A stretch of DNA of 64,000 nt from Shinella zoogloeoides (GCF_020883495.1 NZ_CP086610.1:2027501-2091500), one strand, 5' to 3'; shown: positions 42,441-54,590, counted from the first letter of the stretch. The notes: generated from the letters alone by a model not told the origin. Numbers and translations: made by a program.

Positions 42441-44276
42441 ATGTTCCAGAGTTTCGACGTTACCTCCACGCCTGAGTTCGGCCGCGAGCGGGCAGACGCC
42501 CTGCGCGCCACCTTCGATGCGCTCGGCATCGACGGCTTCCTCGTGCCGCGGGCGGATGAATATCAGGGGGAATACGTGCCGGCCTCCGCCGAGCGCCTGT
42601 CCTGGCTGACGGGCTTCACCGGCTCGGCCGGCGTCGCGCTGGTCATGCGCGGTCAGGCCGTGGTCTTCGTCGACGGCCGCTATGTCACGCAGCTTGCCGA
42701 ACAGGTGGACGGCAGCGTCTTCACCGGCGGCGACCTCGTCGGCGAACCGCCGCATCTCTGGCTGCAGAACCACGCACCGAAGGATTTTCGCCTCGGCATC
42801 GACCCGTGGCTGCATACCGGCGCGGAAGTGCGCCGGCTGGAAAAGGCGCTGGCCGGCCTCGGCGGCGCGCTCGTCTTCCTGCCCTACAACCCGCTCGACA
42901 AGGCCTGGACCGACCGCCCGAACGAGCCGCTCGGCCGTGTCGCCATCCAGGCCATCGAACATGCCGGCGAACTCGCGAAGGACAAGCTCGTGACGATGGC
43001 CGAGGCGACGGCGAAGGCCGGCGCGGATGCGCTCGCCGTCACCGACCCCTCCTCCATCGCGTGGATCTTCAACATCCGCGGCAGCGACGTGCCGCACACG
43101 CCCCATCCGCTCGCCCGCGCCATCATTCCGGCGAACGGCCGCCCGCAGCTCTTCCTCGACAAACGCAAGACCGGCATCGAGCAGGAAGCCTACCTCACCC
43201 AGCTCGCCGACCTCGTGCCCCCCTCGCAGTTCGACGAGGCCATTGCGGCGCTGGCGGCGGCGGGCAAGCGCATCCTCATCGATCCCGATCAGGCGCCCTT
43301 CGCGCTGGCCGAGATCGTGCGCGCCAAGGGCGGCGCGCTGGTGGAAGCGGTCGATCCGGCCCGCCTGCCCCGCGCCTGCAAGAACAAGGTCGAACTCGAA
43401 GGCTCCGCCCGCGCCCATCTGCAGGACGGCGCGGCGATGGTCGAATTCCTGGCCTGGCTGGACGGCACGACGCCCGGCACCGTGACCGAGATGACCGTCA
43501 CGAAGAAGCTGGAGGACGTGCGCCGCAGCGTCGGCGAGCGCCAGCAGAACCCGCTGAAGGACGTCTCCTTCGACACGATCGCCGGCGCCGGCGCCCATGC
43601 CGCCATCATGCACTACCGCGTGACGACGGCCACCGACGCCACCATCGAGCCGGGCACGATGTTCCTCATCGATTCCGGCGCGCAATACATCAACGGCACG
43701 ACTGACATCACCCGCACTGTCGCCATCGGCGCGGTGCCGGAGGAGCAGAAGCGCTTCTTCACGCTGGTGCTGAAGGGCATGATCGCCATCAGCCTCGCCC
43801 GCTTCCCGAAGGGCACGCGCGGCTGTGACCTAGATCCCCTCGCCCGCATTTCGCTCTGGAAGGCCGGCGCGGATTTCGCCCACGGCACCGGCCATGGCGT
43901 TGGCTCCTATCTCTCGGTGCATGAAGGCCCGCAGCGCATCTCGCGGCTTTCGACGCAGGAGCTGCTGTCCGGCATGATCCTCTCGAACGAGCCGGGCTAC
44001 TACCGCCCCGGCAGCTTCGGCATCCGCATCGAGAACCTCGTCCATGTGCTGCCGGCAGCCCCCGTTCCGGGCGGCGACATCGACATGCTCGGCTTCGAGA
44101 CGCTGACCTTCTGCCCCATCGACCGCCGGCTCGTCCTGCCCGCCCTGATGACGGGCGAGGAACTGGGCTGGCTCAACGCCTATCATGCGCAAACGCGCGA
44201 AAAGCTGCTGCCGCTGCTGTCGGACGACGCGACGAAGGCGTGGCTGGAGAAGGCGACGGCGCCGATCAGCCCATAA
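42441..44276 (+). CDS. Xaa-Pro aminopeptidase (aminopeptidase P, M24B)
   Basis: A 611-residue cytoplasmic metallopeptidase that removes N-terminal residues before proline. Two creatinase-like N-terminal domains (about 1-300) precede the M24 catalytic domain, as in the long, eukaryote-like form of the enzyme. Metal ligands appear in order: D-S-G-A-Q-Y and T-T-D-I-T-R-T (two Asp), G-T-G-H-G-V-G-S-Y (His), N-E-P-G-Y-Y (Glu) and R-I-E-N-L (Glu). ATG 42441 follows a promoter at 42379-42406. The last 11 bases overlap the end of the convergent azlD gene. Confidence 0.92.
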   Translation: MFQSFDVTSTPEFGRERADALRATFDALGIDGFLVPRADEYQGEYVPASAERLSWLTGFTGSAGVALVMRGQAVVFVDGRYVTQLAEQVDGSVFTGGDLVGEPPHLWLQNHAPKDFRLGIDPWLHTGAEVRRLEKALAGLGGALVFLPYNPLDKAWTDRPNEPLGRVAIQAIEHAGELAKDKLVTMAEATAKAGADALAVTDPSSIAWIFNIRGSDVPHTPHPLARAIIPANGRPQLFLDKRKTGIEQEAYLTQLADLVPPSQFDEAIAALAAAGKRILIDPDQAPFALAEIVRAKGGALVEAVDPARLPRACKNKVELEGSARAHLQDGAAMVEFLAWLDGTTPGTVTEMTVTKKLEDVRRSVGERQQNPLKDVSFDTIAGAGAHAAIMHYRVTTATDATIEPGTMFLIDSGAQYINGTTDITRTVAIGAVPEEQKRFFTLVLKGMIAISLARFPKGTRGCDLDPLARISLWKAGADFAHGTGHGVGSYLSVHEGPQRISRLSTQELLSGMILSNEPGYYRPGSFGIRIENLVHVLPAAPVPGGDIDMLGFETLTFCPIDRRLVLPALMTGEELGWLNAYHAQTREKLLPLLSDDATKAWLEKATAPISP

Positions 44277-44580
44277 GGAAGGTGCGCAGGATCATCACGA
44301 CGATCCAGCCGACCGCCAGCATCGGCAGCAGCGCAAGCCGCAGGCCGGCGAGAAGCGCGATGGCCATCGTCAGGCTCACGTCCCATCCGCCCGTAATGGC
44401 GGCCGGAGCCACCAGCGTGGTAAGCACGGCCGCCGGAACGGCGTTCAGCGCCGCTTCGGCGCGCGGCGGAATGCGCTTCATGCGCGTGATGAAGATATAG
44501 CCGCCGACGCGGGTGAGATAGGTCGCGATGGCCCCGGCCGCGATGATCATCAGCGTCTGGGCGTGAAACAGCGTGTCCAT
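44266..44580 (-). CDS. azlD: AzlD family branched-chain amino acid exporter, small subunit
   Basis: A 104-residue membrane protein with about four helices: M-I-I-A-A-G-A-I-A-T-Y-L-T-R-V-G-G-Y, then A-L-N-A-V-P-A-A-V-L-T-T-L-V-A-P. It pairs with AzlC as in YgaZH-type exporters of branched-chain amino acids. Start ATG 44580 lies 2 bases after the azlC stop. Its 3' end overlaps the convergent aminopeptidase gene by 11 bases. Confidence 0.9.
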   Translation of the reverse strand: MDTLFHAQTLMIIAAGAIATYLTRVGGYIFITRMKRIPPRAEAALNAVPAAVLTTLVAPAAITGGWDVSLTMAIALLAGLRLALLPMLAVGWIVVMILRTFLMG

Positions 44581-44582
44581 GC

Positions 44583-45317
44583 TCACGCCTCCCCTTCGAT
44601 AACATCGCCGACGGGCGCGTCTGTTTCCTTGGTGTCGAGCGGCAGCAGCGCGGCCACGACGATGCCGGCGAGCGCGCCAAGGCTGACATGCCAGGGCGAG
44701 CCGACGAAATGCAGCGCAAGCACCGAGCCCACCCCCGAGGCGATCACCACCGGCAGCCAGTTCGCCCGGCTGCGGAAGCCGAGCACGAGGCCCATGAAGT
44801 AGATCGGCAGCAGCACGTCGATGCCGATGGATCGGGGATCGCCGATCAGGTTGCCGAGGAAACCGCCGACCACCGTCAGGCACAGCCACGGCACATAGAC
44901 GCTGAGGCCGAGCACCATGGACCAGATATAGGTGACGCGGATACCCGCATCGCCCCGCCGCTCGGTCTCGGCGAATTGCGGATCGGTCAGAAGGAACAGC
45001 GACGTCGCCTTCTCGAAGAAGGTCAGATGCCGGATATGCGGCGCGATCGCCGCCGAATAGAGCACATGGCGAAAATTCACCGCGAAGATCGACAGAACCA
45101 CTAGCCAGGGCGCGACATTGTGATTGAACAGCTCGACGCCAACGAGCTGGCTCGCGCCGGCATAAAGCGTCGCGCTCATCAGCGCGGCCTCGGCGATGGT
45201 CAGGCCATTGTCGATGGCGACGGCGCCGAACAGGATGGCGAAGGGCGAAGCGGCGATGGCGACGGCAATGCCGCGCCGGAAGGCGTCGCGGATTTCTTCT
45301 TTGGTGGCGGGGGTCAT
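44583..45317 (-). CDS. azlC: AzlC family branched-chain amino acid exporter, large subunit
   Basis: A 244-residue membrane protein with about six to seven helices. A-I-A-A-S-P-F-A-I-L-F-G-A-V-A, Y-A-G-A-S-Q-L-V-G-V-E and N-F-R-H-V-L-Y-S-A are AzlC landmarks. ATG 45317 is preceded by AGAGAG. It forms a two-gene operon with azlD. No Lrp-type regulator is adjacent. panB ends 128 bases upstream. Confidence 0.92.
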   Translation of the reverse strand: MTPATKEEIRDAFRRGIAVAIAASPFAILFGAVAIDNGLTIAEAALMSATLYAGASQLVGVELFNHNVAPWLVVLSIFAVNFRHVLYSAAIAPHIRHLTFFEKATSLFLLTDPQFAETERRGDAGIRVTYIWSMVLGLSVYVPWLCLTVVGGFLGNLIGDPRSIGIDVLLPIYFMGLVLGFRSRANWLPVVIASGVGSVLALHFVGSPWHVSLGALAGIVVAALLPLDTKETDAPVGDVIEGEA

Positions 45318-45444
45318 GGGTCTGCTCTCTTGGAATGGCAAAGCCATAGAGCAGGCAGAAGCCACCGGCAAACCAATATGGCTGATGAACCGTTCAGCGG
45401 AATTGATCGATCAGCCCGTTAGAGCGACCGGCGCTGATGGATGC

Positions 45445-46269
45445 TCAGCTCTTCTTGAGCTGGAACGTATGCTCCGGCCCCGGGAAGCTGCGCGCCTTGA
45501 CCTCTTGCGCATAGGTTGCGAACGCCTCGCTCATGATGGGCGCGATGTTGGCGAAGTGCTTGACGAAGCGGGGCTTGAAATCCGTGAAGATGCCGAGCAC
45601 GTCGTCCACCACCAGCACCTGCCCGTCGCAGGCCGGCGATGCGCCGATGCCGATGGTCGGCACCTTGACGTTGCCGGTGATTTCGCGCGCCAGCGGCTCG
45701 ACCGTACCTTCGATGACGATGGCGAAGGCGCCGGCCTCGTCGATGGCGGCGGCGTCCTTGCGGATCTTCTCGACTTCCTTGTCGTTACGGCCGAGCGAGC
45801 GGTAGCCGCCCGTCGTGTTGATGAGCTGCGGCATCAGGCCGACATGGCCGAGCACCGGAATGCCGCGCTGGGTGAGGAAATGCACCGTCTCGGCCATTTC
45901 CGCCCCGCCTTCAAGCTTCACGGCCGAACAGCCGGTTTCCTTCAGCACCCGGGCAGCCGTGGCGAAAGCCTGCTCCTTGGACTGCTGGTAGGAACCGAAC
46001 GGCAGGTCGATGACGACGCAGGCGTTGGACGAACCGCGCATGACGGCCTGCCCGTGGGCGATCATCATCTCGACGGTCACGCCGACCGTGGAATCGAGGC
46101 CGTAGAGCACCATGCCGAGGCTATCGCCAACCAGCATGAAATCGACATGCGGGTCCATGAGCTTGGCGACCGGCGTCGTATAGGCGGTCAGACTGACGAT
46201 GGGACGCTCACCCTTGAGGGCCTTGATGTCGGCGGGAGCCAGACGACGCTTGGCGGTGTGTACGCTCAT
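45445..46269 (-). CDS. panB: 3-methyl-2-oxobutanoate hydroxymethyltransferase PanB
   Basis: A 274-residue enzyme that makes ketopantoate from 2-oxoisovalerate and methylene-tetrahydrofolate, the first committed step of pantothenate synthesis. Family motifs: [28 protein letters not shown] and G-H-V-G-L-M-P-Q. Its start follows the panC stop by one base (TGAcATG), so translation is coupled. The neighbouring azlCD exporter handles branched-chain amino acids, whose precursor 2-oxoisovalerate is the PanB substrate. Confidence 0.95.
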   Translation of the reverse strand: MSVHTAKRRLAPADIKALKGERPIVSLTAYTTPVAKLMDPHVDFMLVGDSLGMVLYGLDSTVGVTVEMMIAHGQAVMRGSSNACVVIDLPFGSYQQSKEQAFATAARVLKETGCSAVKLEGGAEMAETVHFLTQRGIPVLGHVGLMPQLINTTGGYRSLGRNDKEVEKIRKDAAAIDEAGAFAIVIEGTVEPLAREITGNVKVPTIGIGASPACDGQVLVVDDVLGIFTDFKPRFVKHFANIAPIMSEAFATYAQEVKARSFPGPEHTFQLKKS

Positions 46270-46270
46270 G

Positions 46271-47140
46271 TCACGCTACCTTCTTCGCATTTTTCGGGCC
46301 AAGGACCCTGTTATCGAGGAGCTTCGTGCTCCCAAAGCGCACGAAAAGCAACAAAAGAACCGGCCGGTCCCCGACCGTGTCGATTTCGGCCAGCCTTTCG
46401 GGATCGCGCACGGCGACCACTTCCGGCTTGGCCAGCGGCTCGGAGCGGATGAAGGCGGCAACCCCCGCCTCCAGCGCCCGCGCATCCGTCACGCCCGCCA
46501 CGATCAGCCGTTCCGCCTCCTCCAGCGCGCGCGGTACGATGGCCGCGGCGGCGCGCTCTTCGGCCGAGAGATAGACATTGCGCGACGAACAGGCCAGCCC
46601 GTCCGCCTCGCGCACGGTCGGCACGCCGATCACCTCGATGGGCTGGGCGAGATCGAGGACCATGCGGCGGATGATGGTGAGCTGCTGGAAATCCTTCTCA
46701 CCGAAATAGGCGCGGTCGGGGCCGGCAATGTTGAAAAGCTTGGTGACGACGGTGGCGACGCCGGCGAAATGGCCGGGACGGACGGAGCCCTCCAGCTCCG
46801 CGCCGAGCTTCGGCACGTCGACCACGGTTTCCATCGGCCGCGGATACATGTCCTCGACACCGGGCGCGAAGAGATAATGCACACCCTCCGCTTCCAGCAT
46901 CGCCTGGTCGCGGGCGAGATCGCGCGGATAACGCGCAAGGTCCTCGTTCGCGCCGAACTGCAACGGATTGACGAAAATGGTGGCGACGACGATGTCGTTG
47001 TCGGCGAGCGCCCGGCGGGCAAGCTCCATATGGCCGACATGAAGATAGCCCATGGTGGGGACGAGGCCGATCGTGCGGCCGTCGAGACGATGCGGCGCGA
47101 GAGCCGCGCGCAAATCCGCGATGGTGGTGAAGGTCTTCAT
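46271..47140 (-). CDS. panC: Pantothenate synthetase PanC
   Basis: A 289-residue ATP-dependent ligase joining pantoate and beta-alanine. Motifs: [11 protein letters not shown] (HIGH-type nucleotide loop), [16 protein letters not shown] and [11 protein letters not shown] 47140 is preceded by AGGAGG; a longer upstream frame is not homologous. The C-terminal tail after residue 275 is Lys-rich. First gene of the panCB operon, divergent from the helicase gene across 281 bases in which I see no clear regulatory motif. Confidence 0.95.
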   Translation of the reverse strand: MKTFTTIADLRAALAPHRLDGRTIGLVPTMGYLHVGHMELARRALADNDIVVATIFVNPLQFGANEDLARYPRDLARDQAMLEAEGVHYLFAPGVEDMYPRPMETVVDVPKLGAELEGSVRPGHFAGVATVVTKLFNIAGPDRAYFGEKDFQQLTIIRRMVLDLAQPIEVIGVPTVREADGLACSSRNVYLSAEERAAAAIVPRALEEAERLIVAGVTDARALEAGVAAFIRSEPLAKPEVVAVRDPERLAEIDTVGDRPVLLLLFVRFGSTKLLDNRVLGPKNAKKVA

Positions 47141-47421
47141 CGGCGGCTCCTCCTTGCTCTCGCCCTCTCCCGTGGGCGATCCCGCCTGCATGCCTTCTTG
47201 TGCGCATTTCAGGGGGTGGCGTTTTCTATCTTGTGCAGCGCAAAAAGACAATCGGCAAAGACTTTTGCCACCCATAGCTTAACCTGCTGGGCAGCTTTGC
47301 GTTTTGCGCACTGTACATTTGCGGCAAGGACCAGTAGAGAGCGCGCACACACGCTCGTCATTCACGGGCTTGAGAGTGCGGTGCAAGATCGCCGCTGAAC
47401 CCGAATTCCGAAAGACCCCAC

Positions 47422-49497
47422 ATGACGAGTTTCGAAAGCCTCGCTCCGGCGATGGCAAAGGCGTTGGAAAAACGCGGCTATACCACATTGACGCCGGTGC
47501 AGATCGCCGTCTCCGACCCCAAGATCGGCGATGCCGACGCGCTGGTCTCCGCGCAGACCGGCTCCGGCAAGACCGTGGCCTTCGGCCTCGCGCTCGCCCC
47601 GACGCTGCTGGAAGGCGAAGACCGCTTCGACCGCGCCGGCAGCCCGCTCGCCCTCGTTATCGCCCCGACGCGCGAACTTGCCATGCAGGTCAAGCGCGAG
47701 CTGGAATGGCTCTACGAGATGACCGGCGCGGTCATCGGCTCCTGCGTCGGCGGCATGGATGTGCGCACGGAACGGCGCGCGCTGGAACGCGGCGCGCATA
47801 TCATCGTCGGCACGCCCGGCCGTCTGCGCGACCACATCACCCGGGGCAATCTCGATCTTTCCGACATCCGCGCCGTCGTGCTCGACGAGGCCGACGAGAT
47901 GCTGGACCTCGGCTTCCGCGAAGACCTGGAATTCATCCTGGAAGCCGCGCCCGAAGACCGCCGCACGCTGATGTTCTCGGCCACCGTGCCGAAGGAAATC
48001 GCCGCCCTCGCCAAGAATTACCAGCGCGATGCCATGCGCATCTCGACGGCCGCAGAGAAGGAACAGCACGTCGATATCGACTATCGCGCCTTGCTGACCG
48101 CCCCGGCCGACCGCGAGAACGCCATCATCAACACGCTGCGATTCTACGATGCGCAGAACGCCATCGTCTTCTGTTCGACGCGCGCGGCCGTGAACCACCT
48201 GACGGCCCGCTTCAACAATCGCGGCTTCTCGGTCGTCGCCCTTTCCGGCGAACTCAGCCAGAACGAACGCACCCATGCGCTGCAGGCCATGCGCGACGGC
48301 CGTGCTCGCGTCTGCATCGCCACCGACGTCGCCGCCCGCGGCATCGACCTGCCGAACCTCGAGCTGGTCGTTCATGCCGATCTGCCGACCAATCCCGACA
48401 CGCTGCTGCACCGTTCGGGCCGCACCGGCCGCGCCGGCCGCAAGGGCGTCAGCGCCCTCATCGTGCCGCTCAACGCCCGCCGCAAGGCCGAGCGCCTCTT
48501 GCAGATCGCGAACCTCAAGGCCAACTGGGCGACCCCGCCCTCAGCCGAGGAAATCCTGCGCCGCGACGACGAGCGCCTGCTCGCCGACCCGCTGCTGACC
48601 GACAAGGTCACCGAGGACGAGGAAGCGACCGTCGAGGCGCTGGTCGCAAAGTTCGACGCCCGCCAGCTCGCCGCAGCCGTCACGCGCTTCTTCAAGGCCG
48701 GCCGCTCCGCGCCGGAAGACCTGATCGAAGTCTCGCTCGAACAGCGCAAGCCGCGCGAGCGCAGCAACGACGCCATTCCGGCCGAAACCAAGCGCCCGCG
48801 CGACAGCTTCGCCGCAAGCGTCTGGGTCTCCATCTCGGTCGGCCGCAAGCAGCGCGCCGAACCGCGCTGGCTGATCCCCATGCTCTGCCGCAACGGCAAC
48901 ATCACCAAGAACGAGATCGGCGCGATCAAGATGCAGCCGGAAGAGACGTTTGTGGAGCTCTCCGCCGAGGCATCGGACGGTTTCCTCGGCGCGCTCGGGC
49001 CGAACAGCATGCTGGAACGCGGCATCCGCGTGACCGTGCTGGAAGGCATGCACGACCTCACGCCCCAGTTCTACGAGCGCACGCCCGGCGAGAAGACGCC
49101 GCGCTACGACCGTCCGGAACGCCGCGCCGACTGGAAGCCGAAGGGCGAATTCGAGAAGAAGGGCGGCTATGACAAGAAGGCGCGCTTCGAGAAGAAGCGT
49201 GACTTCGACAAGCCGGAAGGCGCAAGCGCCAAGCCGCACTGGAAGGACCGCGACAACAAGGGCGATTTCAACAAGGGCGACGCCGACAAGAAGCCCCGTT
49301 TCGAAAAGAAGCGCGATTTCGACAAGCCGGAAGGTGCGAGCGCCAAGCCGCACTGGAAGGATCGCGAAGACGGCGGCAAGAAGCCCGCCAAGCCCTTTGC
49401 CGGCGCAAAACCCTTCAAGGGCAAGCGCGACGAGAAATTCGCCAAGCCCGAAGGCGCGGCCCGCAAGCCCAAGGGCAAGAAGCCGGAACGCGACTGA
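47422..49497 (+). CDS. DEAD-box RNA helicase with DbpA-type RNA-binding domain
   Basis: A 691-residue ATP-dependent RNA helicase of the DeaD/CsdA class, probably for ribosome assembly or mRNA unwinding at low temperature. Motifs: A-Q-T-G-S-G-K-T at about 44-51, P-T-R-E-L, V-L-D-E-A-D-E-M, F-S-A-T and H-R-S-G-R-T-G-R-A-G. A DbpA RNA-binding domain follows (about 465-550, S-V-W-V-S-I-S-V-G-R-K and N-E-I-G-A-I). The tail (about 565-691) is a Lys/Arg/Asp-rich disordered region with a 23-residue duplication. The leader of about 140 bases is long enough for cold-shock control, though I see no cold box. A strong terminator follows. Confidence 0.93.
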   Translation: MTSFESLAPAMAKALEKRGYTTLTPVQIAVSDPKIGDADALVSAQTGSGKTVAFGLALAPTLLEGEDRFDRAGSPLALVIAPTRELAMQVKRELEWLYEMTGAVIGSCVGGMDVRTERRALERGAHIIVGTPGRLRDHITRGNLDLSDIRAVVLDEADEMLDLGFREDLEFILEAAPEDRRTLMFSATVPKEIAALAKNYQRDAMRISTAAEKEQHVDIDYRALLTAPADRENAIINTLRFYDAQNAIVFCSTRAAVNHLTARFNNRGFSVVALSGELSQNERTHALQAMRDGRARVCIATDVAARGIDLPNLELVVHADLPTNPDTLLHRSGRTGRAGRKGVSALIVPLNARRKAERLLQIANLKANWATPPSAEEILRRDDERLLADPLLTDKVTEDEEATVEALVAKFDARQLAAAVTRFFKAGRSAPEDLIEVSLEQRKPRERSNDAIPAETKRPRDSFAASVWVSISVGRKQRAEPRWLIPMLCRNGNITKNEIGAIKMQPEETFVELSAEASDGFLGALGPNSMLERGIRVTVLEGMHDLTPQFYERTPGEKTPRYDRPERRADWKPKGEFEKKGGYDKKARFEKKRDFDKPEGASAKPHWKDRDNKGDFNKGDADKKPRFEKKRDFDKPEGASAKPHWKDREDGGKKPAKPFAGAKPFKGKRDEKFAKPEGAARKPKGKKPERD
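49183..49365 (+). repeat. Internal 69-bp duplication in the helicase tail
   Basis: Bases 49183-49251 and 49297-49365 encode the same 23 residues, beginning R-F-E-K-K-R-D-F-D-K-P-E-G and ending H-W-K-D-R. The protein copies are identical while the DNA copies differ at several third positions (for example CGC/CGT and GAG/GAA), so this is an old duplication kept by selection. Confidence 0.9.
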
Positions 49498-49503
49498 ACG
49501 ATC

Positions 49504-49536
49504 AACGGCGCGGACCTTCCGGTTCCGCGCCGTTTT
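49504..49536 (+). terminator. Terminator after the DEAD-box helicase gene
   Basis: AACGGCGCGGA (49504-49514) pairs with TCCGCGCCGTT (49524-49534), loop of 9, and TT follows to give TTTTC. It stands between the helicase gene and the convergent ligA. Confidence 0.88.
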
Positions 49537-49576
49537 CATACGACCTTACGGCATGAGACGCCGCGAATGCGGCCCC

Positions 49577-51793
<2,217 letters not shown>

Positions 51794-51807
51794 CTACAGG
51801 GTGGGGC

Positions 51808-51856
51808 TGCCCCTCATCCCGCTGCCGCGACCTTCTCCCCGTAAACGGGGAGAAGG
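51808..51856 (-). repeat. RIME-like palindromic repeat, copy 1
   Basis: A 49-base unit containing CCTTCTCCCCGT-AAACGGGGAGAAGG, a hairpin, and TGCCCCTCATCC at one end. It is inverted relative to copy 2 at 51920-51968. Such elements are spread through Rhizobiaceae intergenic regions. Confidence 0.85.
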
Positions 51857-51919
51857 CGGATACCGCCCCGTTTTCCCGCCAACGAACGGTAAAAGAAGGA
51901 TAAGGCCGTGCCACAAATC

Positions 51920-51968
51920 CCTTCTCCCCGCCTGCGGGGAGAAGGTGCCGGCAGGCGGATGAGGGGCA
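51920..51968 (+). repeat. RIME-like palindromic repeat, copy 2
   Basis: A 49-base unit with CCTTCTCCCCG-CCTG-CGGGGAGAAGG and GGATGAGGGGCA at the end. Its reverse complement matches copy 1 closely. It lies 7 bases after the recN stop, so on the message it may act as a stabilising stem-loop. Confidence 0.85.
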
Positions 51969-51974
51969 ATTGCC

Positions 51975-53645
51975 TCAGACGCCGCCCGAAAGCAACCTTG
52001 CCGCCGCCGCCCTCGCCTCGTCGGTCACGGACGCGCCGGCCAGCATGCGGGCGATCTCCTCGGTGCGCGCGCCGTCGTCCATGCGGGCGACGCGGGTGGC
52101 GACGGTCTCGCTGCCCTCGACCGGTCCCTTGGAGATGAGGAGGTGCGTCGCCGCGCGGGCGGCGACCTGCGGGGCGTGGGTGACGGAGAGCACCTGCACC
52201 GTGGCGGACAGGCGCTTCAGCCGCTGGCCGATGGCATCCGCCACCGCCCCGCCGACGCCGGTGTCGATTTCGTCGAAGACGAGCGTCGGGGCCGAGCCGC
52301 GATCGGCGAGCGCCACCTTCAGCGCCAAAAGGAAGCGTGACAGCTCGCCGCCGGACGCCACCTTCATGATCGGGCCGCGGCGCGTGCCCGGGTTGGTCTG
52401 CACGTGGAATTCGACCGTATCGATCCCCTCCTCCGCCCCGCCGTCCGGGTCGGTGGTGATCTCGACGGTGAAGCGCGCGCGCTCCAGCTTCAGCGCCGGC
52501 AGCTCGGCCATCACGGCGGCGGCGAGCGCATCGGCGGCGTGGTGCCGTTTTTCCGAGAGCGAGCGGGCGGAGATCTCGTAGGCGGCGCGCGTCTCGACAA
52601 GCCGCGCCTGCAACTGCACCAGCTTCTCCTCGCCCGCATCGAGATCGGCCAGATCGGCGATCATTTTTGCAGCAAGGGCCGGAAGGCCGGTGACGGGAAC
52701 CGAATATTTGCGCGCGGCGGCGCGCAGCGCGAAGAGGCGTTCTTCCGTGCGCTCCAGTTCCTTGGGGTCGTATTCCGTCTTGCGCAGCGCCTCGTCCACG
52801 GCCCTCTGCGCATCGGAAAGCTGGTTGAGCGCCTGATCCAGAAACTCGACGGTCTCTTCCAGCAGGCCCGGCGCTTCGTGGCTCTTGCGCTCCAGACGGC
52901 GCACCAGCGCGGCAATCAGCGGCACGGGCGAGGCATTGCCGTTCAGGAACTCGCTCGCCTCGTTGATGTCGCCGGCAATGCGCTCGGCCTTCATCATGCG
53001 CGCGCGGGTCTCGGCCAGCGCATCCTCCTCACCGTCCTGCGGCGAGAGGGTTTCCAGCTCCTCGACGGAGGAGCGCAGATAATCCGCCTCGCGGGCCGCC
53101 GCCTCCACCTTTTCACGGTGGCGGCGCAGCGTGCGCTCGGCTTCCTTCCACTGGTGATAGAGCGTGCCCACATCGGCGGCCGCCTCGCTCAGCCCGCCGA
53201 AGGCGTCGAGCAGCAGGCGATGCGCGTCGGTATCGACAAGCGCACGGTCGTCGTGCTGGCCGTGAATTTCCACGAGAAGCTGGCCGGCCTGCCGCATGAG
53301 CTGCACGGAAACCGGCTGGTCGTTGACATAGGCCTTGGTGCGGCCGTCGGCCGATTGCTGGCGGCGGAAGATGAGGTCGCCGTCGTCGTCGATGCCGTTG
53401 TCGCGAAGGAGCGCCCGCGCCCGATGGTTGCCCGGCACGTCGAAAACGGCCGTCACCTGGCCGCGCTCGGTGCCGTGACGCACCAGCGAGCCATCGCCAC
53501 GCCCGCCGAGGGCCAGCGAAAGACTGTCGAGAAGAATGGATTTTCCGGCGCCCGTCTCGCCGGTCAGCACGGAAAGGCCCGACTCGAAGGCAAGATCGAG
53601 CCGTTCGATCAAGACGATATCGCGGATCGATAGCTGCGCCAGCAT
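51975..53645 (-). CDS. recN: DNA repair protein RecN
   Basis: A 556-residue SMC-like ATPase for double-strand break repair. Walker A G-E-T-G-A-G-K-S at about 29-36, a long central coiled coil (about 160-370), the signature V-A-S-G-G-E-L-S-R-F near 430 and Walker B V-F-D-E-I-D-T-G-V-G-G near 460. ATG 53645 starts M-L-A-Q-L-S-I-R-D, the family N-terminus. It follows bamD by 78 bases in the dcw-linked gene order typical of rhizobia. Confidence 0.95.
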   Translation of the reverse strand: MLAQLSIRDIVLIERLDLAFESGLSVLTGETGAGKSILLDSLSLALGGRGDGSLVRHGTERGQVTAVFDVPGNHRARALLRDNGIDDDGDLIFRRQQSADGRTKAYVNDQPVSVQLMRQAGQLLVEIHGQHDDRALVDTDAHRLLLDAFGGLSEAAADVGTLYHQWKEAERTLRRHREKVEAAAREADYLRSSVEELETLSPQDGEEDALAETRARMMKAERIAGDINEASEFLNGNASPVPLIAALVRRLERKSHEAPGLLEETVEFLDQALNQLSDAQRAVDEALRKTEYDPKELERTEERLFALRAAARKYSVPVTGLPALAAKMIADLADLDAGEEKLVQLQARLVETRAAYEISARSLSEKRHHAADALAAAVMAELPALKLERARFTVEITTDPDGGAEEGIDTVEFHVQTNPGTRRGPIMKVASGGELSRFLLALKVALADRGSAPTLVFDEIDTGVGGAVADAIGQRLKRLSATVQVLSVTHAPQVAARAATHLLISKGPVEGSETVATRVARMDDGARTEEIARMLAGASVTDEARAAAARLLSGGV

Positions 53646-53723
53646 TGCCGCATCAATTCTCTTCGTTTCACGCGCTTGCGAAGACAAGGCCGCTCACGCG
53701 CCCTTGCCGGAATCGCGCCCCGC

Positions 53724-54590
53724 TCAAGCGCCCATCAGCCTGCGGCCGGCGCGCGCGATCCAGGAACCGGAGTTCTCGCGCGGCTCCAGCCCCTTGGTCT
53801 GCAGGAGCTTGTAGCTGTCCGCATACCATTCGCTGTCCGGATAGTTGTGGCCAAGAACGGCGGCGGCGGTCTGCGCTTCGCTGTCCACGCCCATGGCGTA
53901 ATAGGTCTCGACGAGGCGCGCCAGCGCTTCCTCGATCTGGTTGGTCATCGGGTACTTCTCGACGACGACGCGGAAACGGGTTGCCGCGGCAATGTATTCC
54001 TTGCGCTCGAGATAGTAGCGGCCGACCTGCATTTCCTTGCCGGCGAGCTGGTCGCGGGCAAAGCGGATCTTCGCCTGCGCGTCCTCGACATATTCCGAAT
54101 CGGGATAGTTATCGACAACGGCCTGCATCGCCTCGATCGTCTGTTGCGAAGCGCGCTGGTCCTGCGTCACGCTGGGGATCTGCTTCCAGTAGCCCAGACC
54201 GACGATATATTGCGCATAGGCCGCGTCTTCCGAACCGGGATAGAGCGCAAGGTAACGCTTGGCGGCGGAGATCGCCTCCTCGTTACGGCCCTGGCGGTAG
54301 CTCGTGAAGGCCAGCATGACGAGCGACTTGCGCGCCTGATCGGAGAACGGGCTCTGCCGGTCGACCGCCTCGAACTTGCGGCCGGCCTCGGTGACCTTGC
54401 CGGCATTGAGGTTGGCGAGACCCTGGTTGTAGAGCGTGTCGGGAGACTCGTTTTCCATGCCCAGCTTGGAGATGTCGATATCCGGATCCGACTGGCACGC
54501 GGAAAGAACCACCGGAGACAACGCCGCAAACAGCATAAGATAGGCAATGCGCGCCGTCTTCTTCACACCAACAGACCCTGCAACAACCAT
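53724..54590 (-). CDS. bamD: Outer membrane assembly lipoprotein BamD (ComL)
   Basis: A 288-residue outer-membrane lipoprotein of the BAM complex that inserts beta-barrel proteins. Signal with lipobox L-S-A-C (Cys about 32). Five TPR-like repeats follow: [24 protein letters not shown] and [12 protein letters not shown] are typical of BamD. ATG 54590 gives a normal signal peptide; an ATG 8 codons earlier is possible. It stands between lpxC and recN. Confidence 0.94.
   Translation of the reverse strand: MVVAGSVGVKKTARIAYLMLFAALSPVVLSACQSDPDIDISKLGMENESPDTLYNQGLANLNAGKVTEAGRKFEAVDRQSPFSDQARKSLVMLAFTSYRQGRNEEAISAAKRYLALYPGSEDAAYAQYIVGLGYWKQIPSVTQDQRASQQTIEAMQAVVDNYPDSEYVEDAQAKIRFARDQLAGKEMQVGRYYLERKEYIAAATRFRVVVEKYPMTNQIEEALARLVETYYAMGVDSEAQTAAAVLGHNYPDSEWYADSYKLLQTKGLEPRENSGSWIARAGRRLMGA

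Noticed and set aside
45381..45438. GCTGA-N8-TCAGC inverted repeat and an imperfect hairpin between panB and azlC.
   Set aside because: The arms are only 5 bases and the hairpin is interrupted without T-run; chance occurrence is likely in this composition.
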